In this document: one piece after another, positions 1 through 11,758 of the stretch
Layout of the letters: every line of letters begins with the position of its first letter
Numbering within the stretch: the first letter of the stretch is position 1
Source: JADLDB01 sp040755835
Lineage (GTDB): Bacteria; Myxococcota; Myxococcia; Myxococcales; Myxococcaceae
DNA: 64,000 bases
NCBI GenBank assembly: GCA_040755835.1
Contig: JBFMAB010000059.1
Coordinates: 186,001 to 250,000 of the forward strand
Reading direction: 5' to 3'
Program-made: the position numbers and the translations under genes
The notes under the pieces: model-generated
The model's input: the letters and a program-made list of their open reading frames with translations, nothing else
What the model was told of the DNA's origin: nothing
The model's database searches: none

Positions 1-59
1 GGACCGCGCCCGTCCCCGCCCGCTTCTCGCGCCGCTCCGCCAAGAGCGGACCGCCGCCG

Positions 60-2540
60 TCACGGCGTCAGCGTCAGCTCGCCGTGCACGCCCTGCTTCA
101 CCTCGGCGAGGTCGCTCAGCATCGGCAGCAGCTCGCCCTCCTTCCACGCCTCGTATTGGTCGCCGTAGTGCGGCGCCTGCGGCCAGCCGCTCGCGCCGGT
201 GTCCACCACCCACCAGGCGTGCGATGGATCGCCCAGGTCGATGACGGTGCGCCACACGGGCCCCGCCACCACCTTGAAGGGCGCCTTGTCGTTGCCGAGG
301 TCGAAGTGCGTCTTCCAGATGCTGTCCAGCTCGCCGCCCGCGCCCATCCGCTCGAGGTTGACGGTGCCGTCCAGCGCCGAGCGCGCGCCGAACGCGTGCA
401 TCGGCCGGTGCCAGTGCAGCGCGCCCCACCGCCAGTCCGACGGCTCGCCGCCCAGCGCGTCGAACAGCTCGCCCACCGCCGCCTCGAAGGCCGCCCGCAC
501 CACGCCGTCCCGCGTCTCCACCGAAGGCGTGCGCCGGTCGTCCCACACCACGTGCGCCGCGTCGTTGAACCACGCGTCCGACGTGTTGGTGGAGTAGCGC
601 TGCGCGAGGAAGAACTTCACCGCCGGCGCCGGCAGCTCGTCCTCGATGGCCGCGGTGACGGCGCGCTTGTACGCCGTGAAGAAGATGGCCGCCTCCGGCC
701 GGTCCGCCTTCGCGTCGAAGTCCCAGCCCCGGAGCAGCGCCAGCGCCTGCTGCGCCCGCGGAGAAAGCGCGGCCCCGTCGCCCAGCGCCTCCAGCATGCG
801 CGGCACCACCGTCTGCGCGCGCAGCGAGTACGTGTCCGCCTGCATGCGCTGAAAGCTGGCGCGATCGTGCTTCGGCGTGCCCTTCGCGAGCGCGACGATG
901 CGGTCCAGCCGGTACGCCGGCGCGGAGTCCACCTGGATCCGCTGAAAGTCGGGGCTGCCGGGCTCCGCCATCAGGTTGTTGCCGTGGGCCAGCACGCCGT
1001 CGGCGGGGTCCACCGCGTGCGGCATCACCTCGCCCGAGGCGAACTCCGCCCAGTCGTACTTCGCCAGCCACCCGGGCACCGGAAACGTACCGCGGTGGTG
1101 CGGCCGCACCGGCACCGCGCCCGACACGAAGGACGCGATGTGTCCGTCCACGTCGCCCACCGTCCACGTGTTCCACGTCGACGGCAGCTTCGCGACGATG
1201 GGCCCCAGCTCGGCCGCGCTCTTCACCTGGTCCAGTTCGAGCAGCACCGCCAGCGACTGCTCGGCCTTCTCCACCTTCCAGCGGATCGCCACCAGCGGCG
1301 ACCCCGGCGGGAAGAGCTCCGGGTGCAGGTCGTTGTAGAGCGGCCCGTTGCAGGTGCTGCGCAGCGGCACCTTCACCTCGCGAAAGTCGCCGCCGTCACG
1401 CACGCGCACCACCTCCTCGCGGGTGGTGAGCCCGCAGTCGCCGCCCTCGTGCAGCACGAAGCCGGGCCGCGCCGGGTCCTCCTTCTCCAGCACCAGATCC
1501 ACCACGTCCGTCATCGTCGAGGTGACGCCCCACGCGACGCGCTCGTTGTGGCCCGCCACCACCCACGGCAGCCCCGGCACCGTCACGCCGATGACGTCCA
1601 GCCCCGGCGCCTTGAGGTGCAGCTGCACGAAGAGCCCCGGCAGGAAGTGCGAGAGGTGCGGATCGTTCGCCAGCAGCGGCTTTCCCGACGCGCTGCGCGC
1701 GCCCGACACCACCCAGGCGTTCGACGCGCCGCCCAGCGTCAGCACGTCCACCGTCGCGCGCGCGAGCGCCACCGGGTCCGCCGGCGCCGGCGCCAGTTTC
1801 ATCGGGAAGAGCCCGTCCAGCTCCTCCACCACCGCCGGCGGCAGCGGCTGCGCGGGCGCACTGGTGGTGACGGTGCGGCCGCCGCCGAGCGGCTCCGACG
1901 GGTAGATGGCCTGCATGCGCTCGACGCCCACCGACATCGCGAGCAACAGCCGCACGGCCTCCTGCTGGTAGTTGTGCGTGATGCTCCAGATGTTGAGGAG
2001 CCCCACCGCCAGCGAGTCCTGCGGCTGCCACGGCTCGGGCTCGACGCCCAGCAGCCGGTACTCGAGCGGCGTCCACGTCGCGACGGCGGCGTTGACGCCC
2101 TCGGCGAAGGCGGTGATGAGCGCCCGGTCCTTCGGGGCGAGCTGGTCGAAGCTGCCGGTGGCGCGGCGCTCGATCTCCCAGCCGCGCATCGTCTTGTCGT
2201 ACTCGACGGTGGTGGACGACACGAGCGGTTGCTCGCCGACGATCTCCGACACGCGGCCCCGGGCGAGGCGGCGCATCATGTCCATCTGGAAGTAGCGGGC
2301 GCGGCCCTGCACGAAGCCGGACGCGCGCGCGAGATCCTCCAGCGTCTTCGCCTCGACGTGCGGCACGCCCTGCGCGTCGAACAGCACCGTCACCGGCGCC
2401 GACAGCCCGGGCAGCCGCAGCGTCTCCACCGCCGCGTCGTCGGGGTAGTCGGGCGACAGCTTGTAGCCAAGCAGGCGAAAGGCCGCGCACCCCGGCGCGA
2501 GCAGCGCGACGAGGGACAGGAGCAGCAGCTTCCTGGTCAT
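60..2540 (-). CDS. Penicillin acylase family (S45) lipoprotein
   Basis: Ntn-hydrolase of the penicillin G acylase/AHL acylase family, predicted to hydrolyse an N-acyl (amide) bond outside the cytoplasm. 826 residues, the usual precursor length. The N-terminus is a lipoprotein signal (lipobox LLAPGC, Cys18), so it is probably membrane-anchored. The alpha-chain region holds the typical FVQGRARYFQMDMMRR stretch near residue 76. The autoproteolytic nucleophile is Ser273 in GGASNAW, followed by the family's LLANDPHL block and an HNERVAWG motif. ATG start. It is the last gene of a three-gene minus-strand operon, only 4 bp after the beta-barrel gene. The substrate (acyl-homoserine lactone, beta-lactam or other N-acyl amide) cannot be told from sequence. 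Family assignment is firm. Confidence 0.93.
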   Translation of the reverse strand: MTRKLLLLSLVALLAPGCAAFRLLGYKLSPDYPDDAAVETLRLPGLSAPVTVLFDAQGVPHVEAKTLEDLARASGFVQGRARYFQMDMMRRLARGRVSEIVGEQPLVSSTTVEYDKTMRGWEIERRATGSFDQLAPKDRALITAFAEGVNAAVATWTPLEYRLLGVEPEPWQPQDSLAVGLLNIWSITHNYQQEAVRLLLAMSVGVERMQAIYPSEPLGGGRTVTTSAPAQPLPPAVVEELDGLFPMKLAPAPADPVALARATVDVLTLGGASNAWVVSGARSASGKPLLANDPHLSHFLPGLFVQLHLKAPGLDVIGVTVPGLPWVVAGHNERVAWGVTSTMTDVVDLVLEKEDPARPGFVLHEGGDCGLTTREEVVRVRDGGDFREVKVPLRSTCNGPLYNDLHPELFPPGSPLVAIRWKVEKAEQSLAVLLELDQVKSAAELGPIVAKLPSTWNTWTVGDVDGHIASFVSGAVPVRPHHRGTFPVPGWLAKYDWAEFASGEVMPHAVDPADGVLAHGNNLMAEPGSPDFQRIQVDSAPAYRLDRIVALAKGTPKHDRASFQRMQADTYSLRAQTVVPRMLEALGDGAALSPRAQQALALLRGWDFDAKADRPEAAIFFTAYKRAVTAAIEDELPAPAVKFFLAQRYSTNTSDAWFNDAAHVVWDDRRTPSVETRDGVVRAAFEAAVGELFDALGGEPSDWRWGALHWHRPMHAFGARSALDGTVNLERMGAGGELDSIWKTHFDLGNDKAPFKVVAGPVWRTVIDLGDPSHAWWVVDTGASGWPQAPHYGDQYEAWKEGELLPMLSDLAEVKQGVHGELTLTP

Positions 2541-2544
2541 GGCG

Positions 2545-3753
2545 TCACCAGAACTTCGCCAGCGTGCGCACGCCGGCGGTGAAGACGTTGGCCGGGCGCG
2601 TGAAGCGACCGGGGATGAGGTCCTGCGTGCGGTAGCTGGCGTACACCTGCACCGGCAGGCCGACGCGCAGGAGCGAGATGGTCAGCGTGGCCTTGAGCAG
2701 GTTCTTCTCGCCGGGCTGCCACATCTTCTCGCGCTCCCACGACCACAGCGCCGAGTCGCTGCGCCAATACGACTGCAGGGTGCGGATGTGCGTGTACGCG
2801 ATGGACAGCGTGAGCAGCGGCGGCAGCGTGCGCGCCTTCTCCAGGCTGTTGCCCGAGACGATGGACGCCCGCGTCGGCCCGATGATCGGCACCACGTCGG
2901 CGCTCAACGTCGCGCCGAACCAGTCCCCGCCGTCGATCCAGTACTCGTCGCCCACGTACGGCGCGATGTTGTTGAGCAGCGGGTTCAGCGTACCTTTCCC
3001 CGACTGGTACTTTCGCGGGAGGAACGCCGCGTAGAAGACGTCCGCGCCGACGTTGCCGCGCGACACGCCGTCGTCCTCGAGGAACGGCTGGTCCGCCGAG
3101 AGGTGCGCCTCGATGGTTCCGGCCGCGTGCAGCTCCCACAGGTTGGTGCCGGCGCTGACCGCCTCCTCGGGGTCCATGTTGGTGCCGGTCGGCAGCGCCA
3201 CCTGCAGCGTGCCCGCCCAGCGGAAGCCGGACGACTTCATCCAGCCGAACTGCGGCAAGAGGTACCGCCCCGCGAGGATGATGTCCGACAGCTTGCCGCT
3301 GTTGCCGCTCCACGAGTTGGGGACGCGCGGCTGGCCCATGCTGGCCGCCCACGCCCAGAAGTCGTCCTCGGAATACGCGCGGCCGAGCTGCCCCTGGTAG
3401 TCGCCGGGCTCCCACGAGAGGTTGGTGGCGATGGAGGTGTTCAGCACCAGCGGCACGTAGACGGCGAGGCTCAGCTTGTCGGTGACGCCGTACATCAGCT
3501 GCATCAACAGGAAGTGGAACGTCGCGTCGGGCCGCGCCCGCAGAATGCCCTGCAGGCCGCCGCCCGGCTCGTAGCGGGGGATGTCGGCGATGAGTGACGT
3601 CGCGCGCCGCTCGCCGTCCCACTGCTTGTCCAGCGTCGAGCGCATGTAGGCGACGTCGAGCATCCAGGTGCCCTTCGGCAGCACCTGCGTCTCCATCGCC
3701 AGCGCGGGCGAGGCAAACGCGCACGACACCACGGCGAGCAGGAGCCGCTTCAC
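2545..3753 (-). CDS. Outer-membrane beta-barrel protein (MetA/FadL-like channel)
   Basis: 402-residue secreted protein with a Sec signal ending in ASPALA and alternating amphipathic strands throughout. It ends in an aromatic residue (TLAKFW), the outer-membrane beta-barrel signature. Phrases such as YGVTDKLSLAVYVPLV resemble the MetA-pathway/transporter outer-membrane family; the specific substrate is unknown. The start is GTG, lying inside the stop of the upstream C45-like gene (GTGA overlap at 3750-3753), which implies translational coupling. The next gene starts 4 bp downstream. Sitting between two Ntn-hydrolase family proteins, it plausibly carries their substrate or product across the outer membrane; that role is inference from context. 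Confidence 0.75.
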   Translation of the reverse strand: MKRLLLAVVSCAFASPALAMETQVLPKGTWMLDVAYMRSTLDKQWDGERRATSLIADIPRYEPGGGLQGILRARPDATFHFLLMQLMYGVTDKLSLAVYVPLVLNTSIATNLSWEPGDYQGQLGRAYSEDDFWAWAASMGQPRVPNSWSGNSGKLSDIILAGRYLLPQFGWMKSSGFRWAGTLQVALPTGTNMDPEEAVSAGTNLWELHAAGTIEAHLSADQPFLEDDGVSRGNVGADVFYAAFLPRKYQSGKGTLNPLLNNIAPYVGDEYWIDGGDWFGATLSADVVPIIGPTRASIVSGNSLEKARTLPPLLTLSIAYTHIRTLQSYWRSDSALWSWEREKMWQPGEKNLLKATLTISLLRVGLPVQVYASYRTQDLIPGRFTRPANVFTAGVRTLAKFW

Positions 3754-5588
3754 GGCCGCACCTCCGTCACCTCGAAGGGCCCATCGGTGGCGGGCACCTG
3801 CCCCATCGCCGAGCGCACCTGCCGCGCGCCGAGGTCGAGGACGACGGCGTTCATACTGTCGCTGCGGTCGACGAGTTCGGGGTCACCCAACACGCCCTGC
3901 AGCGTCGCGGCGTCCACCGTGCCGTACGCGGCCTTCAGCTTGCGTCCCACGCCGTCCATGGCGCGGCGGCTGCGGAAGAAGAAGCTCGACCACTGGCGCT
4001 GCGGCACCATGCGCGTCCCGGCGATGTTCAGCACCGGCGCGTCGTCGAGGTTCTTCGAGTAGCTCGATCCCGCCAGCAGGTCGTCGGCGCCCACGCTGGC
4101 GTACGGCCGGCCGGTCGCGTCGACGTCCTCGGGGCGGTACGGGTAGATGCCGCCGGTGCCCGAGTTGAAGACGTCGGAGTCCACCTCCACCGCCTCGAGG
4201 CCGCCGGCCGCGTCGCCGACGAGGCACGTCCAGCCGTAGACGTGCTTCGCCGCCGCCATCACGTCGCGCGCGCTCGCCGCGTCGGTGGCCTGCTCCAGCA
4301 CCTTCCGCCCGACGAAGCCGATGGGCGTGCCCGTCGCCAGCAGCTTCGCCTGCGAGAGATCCGCCACGTTCTCCAGCACGCTGCCCACCACCGAGTTGTC
4401 CAGCGTGTCCGACGGGCTGCACGCATAGCCCACGCCGCGCTCGTTCATGCCCGTAAAGCCGTACACCACGCCCGCCCAGCCGACGGTGACGTAGGCGGGC
4501 CCGCTCTCGGGCTGGTGGCGAATGGCGACGGTGTGCTTGTGCGAGGTGTTGGCGTCGAGCAGCGCGAAGTGCTGCGCGAGGTACGCGCCGTCGCCCGCGG
4601 TGGCGGTGCCGCGCGCGCCGAGGGCGAACGTCGGCGGGCGGGTGCGGTGGTCGAGGAGCCGCGGCCGACGCACGTCCTGCCGCGCGAGGCCCGCGCCCTT
4701 CACCGTGAAGACCAATTCCTCGTCGCGCATGAAGCTGGCGTGCGAGGGCGGCGGGTTGTCGACGATCTTCTTGTCGCCCGCCGACAGCACGACGGTGACG
4801 ACGGCGCCCATCGTCAGCGGCTGCGACGGCGTGGCCACCACCTCCAAGCGATCGGCCGCCAGCTCCGTCATCACCAGCTGCGGGCTACCCTGCGTGAAGA
4901 GCTCGGTGCCGAAGGTGACGCGCACGGTGGCGGGGTCCACGCCGTCGGGGTCGACGAAAACGGCGCGCAGCTTCACGTCGGGCGGCAGCTCGACGGCCTG
5001 CGCGTTCAGCTCGGGCGCCCACGGCGAAAAGACGCCTTCGCCCGGCTCGTCGACGTCGCCGTCCCCGTCGTTGTCCACGCCGTCGGCGCCGGCGCCCACC
5101 AGCTCGACGGCCTCGACCACCGGCGCGCGCCCCTGGCGAATGGCCAGCGCGACGCCGCGCACCGCCAGCACCGAGTCCACGAAGGTGTTCAGCACCAGCA
5201 CCTGGTCGTAGGAGAGCCCGCTGCCATCGGCGATGCCCTGCAGCTCCTCGCGCGTGGCACGGTTGAGCGTGCGCTCGACGGACTTCGCGGAGTCCAGGAG
5301 CAGCTCGTACGCGAAGCGGCCGTCGGCGTAGCGTTCTTTCTGGTACTCGGTCAGCAGCGACGCGATGTCCGGCCGCTCACGCGAGAGGTACGGGAAGAGC
5401 GAGTTGGTCAAGAGGGTCGTGTAGAAGCTGCGGATCTTCGAGCGCAGCTGCGTGCCGTGGGCGAGGCCGCGGTCGTACGGCGCGCCGCTGACGGTGAGCG
5501 TCTCGCGCGTGGGCGGCGGCTGCTGCGGTCCGCAGGCGCACACCGACAGCGCCAGCAGGACGAGGAGCGTTCGGGCGGGGGGGCTCAA
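3750..5588 (-). CDS. C45-type acyltransferase/hydrolase relative with Ig-like insert, lipoprotein
   Basis: 612 residues, lipobox-like CACG at Cys19. Residues 35-140 (GAPYDRGLAHG, then GIADGSGLSYDQVLVLN) match the helical N-part of C45 (isopenicillin-N acyltransferase/phospholipase B-like) Ntn-hydrolases. The second half (FALGARGTATAGDG, then YGFTGMNERGVGYA) matches the beta core. Between them, residues about 155-315 form an insert: an Asp-rich calcium-binding-like loop (DGVDNDGDGDVDE, 169-181) and an Ig-like segment. At the expected nucleophile site (usually Cys before TFA) the sequence reads PPTFALG at 318-324, so the catalytic Cys appears absent. TTG start chosen because it gives the signal peptide. 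First gene of the operon with the barrel protein and the S45 acylase. It may be non-catalytic or use another residue. Confidence 0.75.
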   Translation of the reverse strand: MSPPARTLLVLLALSVCACGPQQPPPTRETLTVSGAPYDRGLAHGTQLRSKIRSFYTTLLTNSLFPYLSRERPDIASLLTEYQKERYADGRFAYELLLDSAKSVERTLNRATREELQGIADGSGLSYDQVLVLNTFVDSVLAVRGVALAIRQGRAPVVEAVELVGAGADGVDNDGDGDVDEPGEGVFSPWAPELNAQAVELPPDVKLRAVFVDPDGVDPATVRVTFGTELFTQGSPQLVMTELAADRLEVVATPSQPLTMGAVVTVVLSAGDKKIVDNPPPSHASFMRDEELVFTVKGAGLARQDVRRPRLLDHRTRPPTFALGARGTATAGDGAYLAQHFALLDANTSHKHTVAIRHQPESGPAYVTVGWAGVVYGFTGMNERGVGYACSPSDTLDNSVVGSVLENVADLSQAKLLATGTPIGFVGRKVLEQATDAASARDVMAAAKHVYGWTCLVGDAAGGLEAVEVDSDVFNSGTGGIYPYRPEDVDATGRPYASVGADDLLAGSSYSKNLDDAPVLNIAGTRMVPQRQWSSFFFRSRRAMDGVGRKLKAAYGTVDAATLQGVLGDPELVDRSDSMNAVVLDLGARQVRSAMGQVPATDGPFEVTEVRP

Positions 5589-5682
5589 GGCGCGTGCACC
5601 CTACCCGCGGCGCCTCCCACCGCAAGGCGGGAAGCGCCGAACATCCATTCGCGTCGTGAGGGACACGGCGCGGCGCGTCAGG

Positions 5683-6744
5683 TCACTCCAGCGACACCTT
5701 GATCGCGCCCTCGGCGACCGCGCGGGCGATGCCGTCCATGAGATCGCCGTTGATGGCCATGCCTTCGTCGGTGGAGATGACCCAGCCGGCCGCCTCGAGG
5801 CGCGCGACCGCGTCCTCGGTGGCCTCGCCCTCCTTTCCGGCCGACAGCATCTCCATCACCGTGCGCTCCTCGGCGTTCATCGCGGTGACCAGCACGCGGA
5901 GGTACGTCTCGACGACGGCGCGGCCTTCCTCGGACTCGGCCAGCACGTCGAGGTCGAGCAGCGCGTCGACGGCGTCAGGGCCCACCTCGCCCTTGAAGTC
6001 GGGCTTGAGCCGCGAGGCGGCGATGGCGCACAGCGACAACAGCTCCCACGGCCGGTTGCCCGACGCCTCGGCCAGCGCGCCCAGCGCCTCGTTGGAGAAG
6101 GTGACGCCCACGGCCTGCGCGGGCGTCTGCACCAGGTTGACCAGCTCATCGTCGGCGATGGGCGGCACCATCACCGTGGCCACGCCGGGCCGGGCGACGA
6201 CGTCCGCCTCGAAGAGCGCGTCCATGTCGCGGTGCCGGTGGCACACCATGACCACCTTCACGTTCTTCGGGGTGGCGAGGAGCGCCCCGATGACGGCGCG
6301 CGCCTTCTCGTGCCCGAGCGCGTGCAGCGCCACCAGCTCGTCGAAACCGACGAAGAGGGGCGCGGCGAGCTCGCCCAACACCGAAAGCGGCTGCTTCGCG
6401 TCGGCCTTGAGCTCCTTCGCGCCCACGCGGCCGAGGAAGTCGTCCACCTTCGCGGCGATGCGCTTCAGCACCGCCTCGGGTGACTGCGGCAGCCCGTCGT
6501 CGCGATCGGGGTCGCGGAGGTCCAGCGTGAAGGCGGCGCCGCCGGTGCGCTCGACGGCGCGCTGCAGCACCCCCTTCATCAGCGTCGTCTTCCCGATGCG
6601 CCAGAAGCCGCGGATGCAGGCGTGGTGGCCGCCCGTCATGTGCGCGGCGAGCTCGTCCTCCAGCCCGCGCCGGGCGCGCAGCTCGTCGGGGAGTTCGTAC
6701 AGGGCGTCGAGGTACCGGTCGGCCAGCGGGTGCAGCTCGGACAT
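5683..6744 (-). CDS. AAA/STAND-like ATPase
   Basis: 353-residue cytoplasmic P-loop ATPase of the archaeal-ATPase/STAND-like group. It has a Walker A motif GFWRIGKT (residues 46-53) in the RRxGKT-like context of that group, and a Walker B-like hydrophobic strand PLFVGFDEL near residue 130. A helical C-terminus, perhaps winged-helix, follows (EERTVMEMLSAG, then LEAAGWVIST). No partner domain is fused. ATG start. It lies 94 bp upstream of the Ntn-hydrolase operon on the same strand and just downstream of a metallopeptidase gene, so it could belong to either unit. Specific role unknown. Confidence 0.7.
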   Translation of the reverse strand: MSELHPLADRYLDALYELPDELRARRGLEDELAAHMTGGHHACIRGFWRIGKTTLMKGVLQRAVERTGGAAFTLDLRDPDRDDGLPQSPEAVLKRIAAKVDDFLGRVGAKELKADAKQPLSVLGELAAPLFVGFDELVALHALGHEKARAVIGALLATPKNVKVVMVCHRHRDMDALFEADVVARPGVATVMVPPIADDELVNLVQTPAQAVGVTFSNEALGALAEASGNRPWELLSLCAIAASRLKPDFKGEVGPDAVDALLDLDVLAESEEGRAVVETYLRVLVTAMNAEERTVMEMLSAGKEGEATEDAVARLEAAGWVISTDEGMAINGDLMDGIARAVAEGAIKVSLE

Positions 6745-6777
6745 GGAGCCTTCGTCTTAGCGCAGGACCGCCGCACT

Positions 6778-7404
6778 TCAATGCAGCAGCTTCCGGCGCT
6801 TCTGCTTGCCGGCCGTCTTCATCCGGACGACGCCGTCGAACAGGTGCTTCTCGGTGTAGACAGTCCGGTGCGACGCCTTCTCCCCTCGGTGCCACGCCTG
6901 CGGCCGCTCGAGCCATTGCCGCACCCACACCTCGCCGTCATAGGCGAACGGCGCGCGCAGCTCGGCGGGCAACTCCTTCCACGCGCGGCGCTCGAGGGGG
7001 CGGAAGGCGGCCTCGAAGCCTTCGCCGGCGTGACGGTGCCGGCGCTCGAGGTCCAGCGTGCCGTCGAAGGCCCGGCTGATGTGGAAGAGTTCGTGCAATA
7101 CCGTGGCGACGCGCTGCCGGGGGGTGGAGCGCCGGAAGAAAAGCGGCCGCAGGGTGATGGTGTACAGCACGCGCACGCCGTGCACCTTCACCAGCGGCTT
7201 CTTGCGGCCCAGGCTGTCGGTGCGTCGGCCGCCGGTGAAGGCCAGCGGACGAATGGTGCTGCGCGAGCCCCGCCGGGCCTCGCCGGCCACCACCACGATG
7301 CGCGAGGCGTCGACGTGCGCGAACTGGGGCATGGTGCGCGCGACGTGCTCGATGAGGGCGCGGACGGCGTGGGTGAAGTTGGGGCGACGGCGGGTGGTGG
7401 CCAC
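6778..7404 (-). CDS. Putative zinc metallopeptidase (HExxH)
   Basis: 208-residue soluble protein with the zincin motif HELFH (residues 104-108) and further histidines at 123 and 125 that could complete the zinc site. The spacing recalls the small SprT-like or phage-type putative metallopeptidases. The C-terminal tail is very basic (KQKRRKLLH), as is the N-terminus, so it may act on nucleic-acid-bound targets; this is inference. A GTG start at 7404 is chosen because the frame further upstream is antisense to the neighbouring membrane gene. No signal peptide. Moderately confident as a gene, less so for function. Confidence 0.65.
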   Translation of the reverse strand: MATTRRRPNFTHAVRALIEHVARTMPQFAHVDASRIVVVAGEARRGSRSTIRPLAFTGGRRTDSLGRKKPLVKVHGVRVLYTITLRPLFFRRSTPRQRVATVLHELFHISRAFDGTLDLERRHRHAGEGFEAAFRPLERRAWKELPAELRAPFAYDGEVWVRQWLERPQAWHRGEKASHRTVYTEKHLFDGVVRMKTAGKQKRRKLLH

Positions 7405-7457
7405 GGCGGGCTTCAGTCTACCGGCGGCGCGTCGCGGCCGGGCCCCCGGAAAACGCG

Positions 7458-7806
7458 TCAGCGCACCAGCGCGAAGTCGGGGCGCGGCGGGGCGAAGCGC
7501 GTCCGCGGCTCCCGAGCCAGCAGCACCCACATGCCGAAGACACCCAGCGCCGTGCCCCGCGGGAAGTTGAGGAGTTGTAGCACCGACGCCACCAGCAACA
7601 TCGCGTCGGTCCACGGGTGGCCCTCGAGGCCCAGCACGCCCGCGGCGCTGGAGAAGCCCGCGCCGAGCGCCGTGCTGACGAGCGCCCCGACCAGCACCGC
7701 GCCGAGACCGGCGCCCACCCAGCCCGACACCACCGCGTCGGCCGTCACCGACGCCACGCCCCCACACGCCGCCGAAGACGGCGGTGAGGACGGGGAGGAG
7801 CACCAA
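7458..7806 (-). CDS. Small membrane protein, apparently frameshifted
   Basis: Hydrophobic protein with three or four membrane segments. The downstream part reads from a GTG at 7757 (99 residues: alternating GAGLGAVLVGALVSTALG, a hydrophilic loop, then a last TM segment). Immediately upstream, the same hydrophobic character continues in another frame (LPVLTAVFGGVWG, from a TTG at 7806). The two frames join cleanly (GGVWG then VASVTADAVV) if one base is removed from the C5 run at 7759-7763. Either the sequence has a one-base error there or the gene is broken. No family recognised. It lies between the kinase and the metallopeptidase genes on the same strand. Confidence 0.45.
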
Positions 7807-7905
7807 CGGGAGGACGCCCGGGACGATGTGGATCCAGGCTGCCAGCGGTCGGTACGAGGGTATGCCCGCAGGACGGGCCGGCGAGGCCGATTGCCCCGCC
7901 GGCGC

Positions 7906-10908
<3,003 letters not shown>

Positions 10909-11002
10909 GGTCGGGAAAGCATACTCCCCCGCCCGTCACGTCGTGGAAGTGGTCGAGTTGCCTCGACGGGTCGCGGAGGTTCGCGGTATGTGCCCTAGCG
11001 CC

Positions 11003-11758
11003 ATGCGACTCGCCGCGCTCTCCCTCTTCGTCTTCTCCATGTCGGCCTGCGGGCCGAAGCCCACCACCACGGCGGACGCCGGCCCCGACACGAGCTGCGG
11101 CCTCGACTGCGCCGCGCAGGCCCGCTACGGCCTCATCGTCGAGCGCTGCTTCGAGTACTCCGAGAGCACCTCGACGCCGCAGGATCCGCCGGCGCTGGGC
11201 GCGTGGGTGCGGCCGGTCTTCACGCTGGAGGGCGGCGTGAAGGTGCTGCCCGTCGAGTACCGCGTGAACGGGCAGATCAAGATGATCGACAGCTTCACGA
11301 TCCGCGACGGCAACCTGTACCTGGTGCGCCGCGAGTTCTCGGGCACCGGTCAGTCCGTCACCTACAAGACGGGCATGGACCTCACCGGCGTGCAGTGGTT
11401 GGCGATGGAGAGCGGCCCGGGCGAGACGTACACCACCAACACGGACGCCTTCGTGGCGAACACGTCGAGCGGCGTCAGCACCCCCACCACGTACCGCATG
11501 ACGACGGCGGACGCGTCGGCCAGCGAGCTCAAGACCCCGCTCACCACGTACACCTCGGGGCTCAAGCTTCTGGTGGGCGAGACGCCGGACCACGGCTCGG
11601 ATCCGCGCCGCGTCTTCGTGCCCGACGTGGGCTTCGTGCTCATCGCGTCGAGCTTCAGCCTGCTGCCCGGCACCACGGTGCCGCTGAGCGTGCAGAAGAT
11701 CCGTGACATCGGATCGCCCGACGGCGGGTCCGAAGGCTGCAGCCTGGGGGTGCCCTGA
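11003..11758 (+). CDS. Secreted lipoprotein, unknown function
   Basis: 251 residues starting MRLAALSLFVF with a lipobox ending at SACG, so a lipoprotein. An earlier ATG at 10988 would only add five residues. After a Thr/Ala/Asp linker come a short CGLDCA motif and a beta-rich body without recognised motifs. The stop overlaps the start of the next gene by one base (TGATG), showing co-transcription with the LEA-type protein. Divergent from the TPR kinase. No function is proposed. Confidence 0.75.
   Translation: MRLAALSLFVFSMSACGPKPTTTADAGPDTSCGLDCAAQARYGLIVERCFEYSESTSTPQDPPALGAWVRPVFTLEGGVKVLPVEYRVNGQIKMIDSFTIRDGNLYLVRREFSGTGQSVTYKTGMDLTGVQWLAMESGPGETYTTNTDAFVANTSSGVSTPTTYRMTTADASASELKTPLTTYTSGLKLLVGETPDHGSDPRRVFVPDVGFVLIASSFSLLPGTTVPLSVQKIRDIGSPDGGSEGCSLGVP

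Noticed and set aside
60..2540. Beta-lactam resistance gene
   Set aside because: Family also covers AHL and other acylases; no residue set proves beta-lactam as substrate.
84..2582. 832-codon open frame on the plus strand opposite the acylase
   Set aside because: Arg/His-rich shadow of the GC-rich minus-strand gene, no conserved motif.
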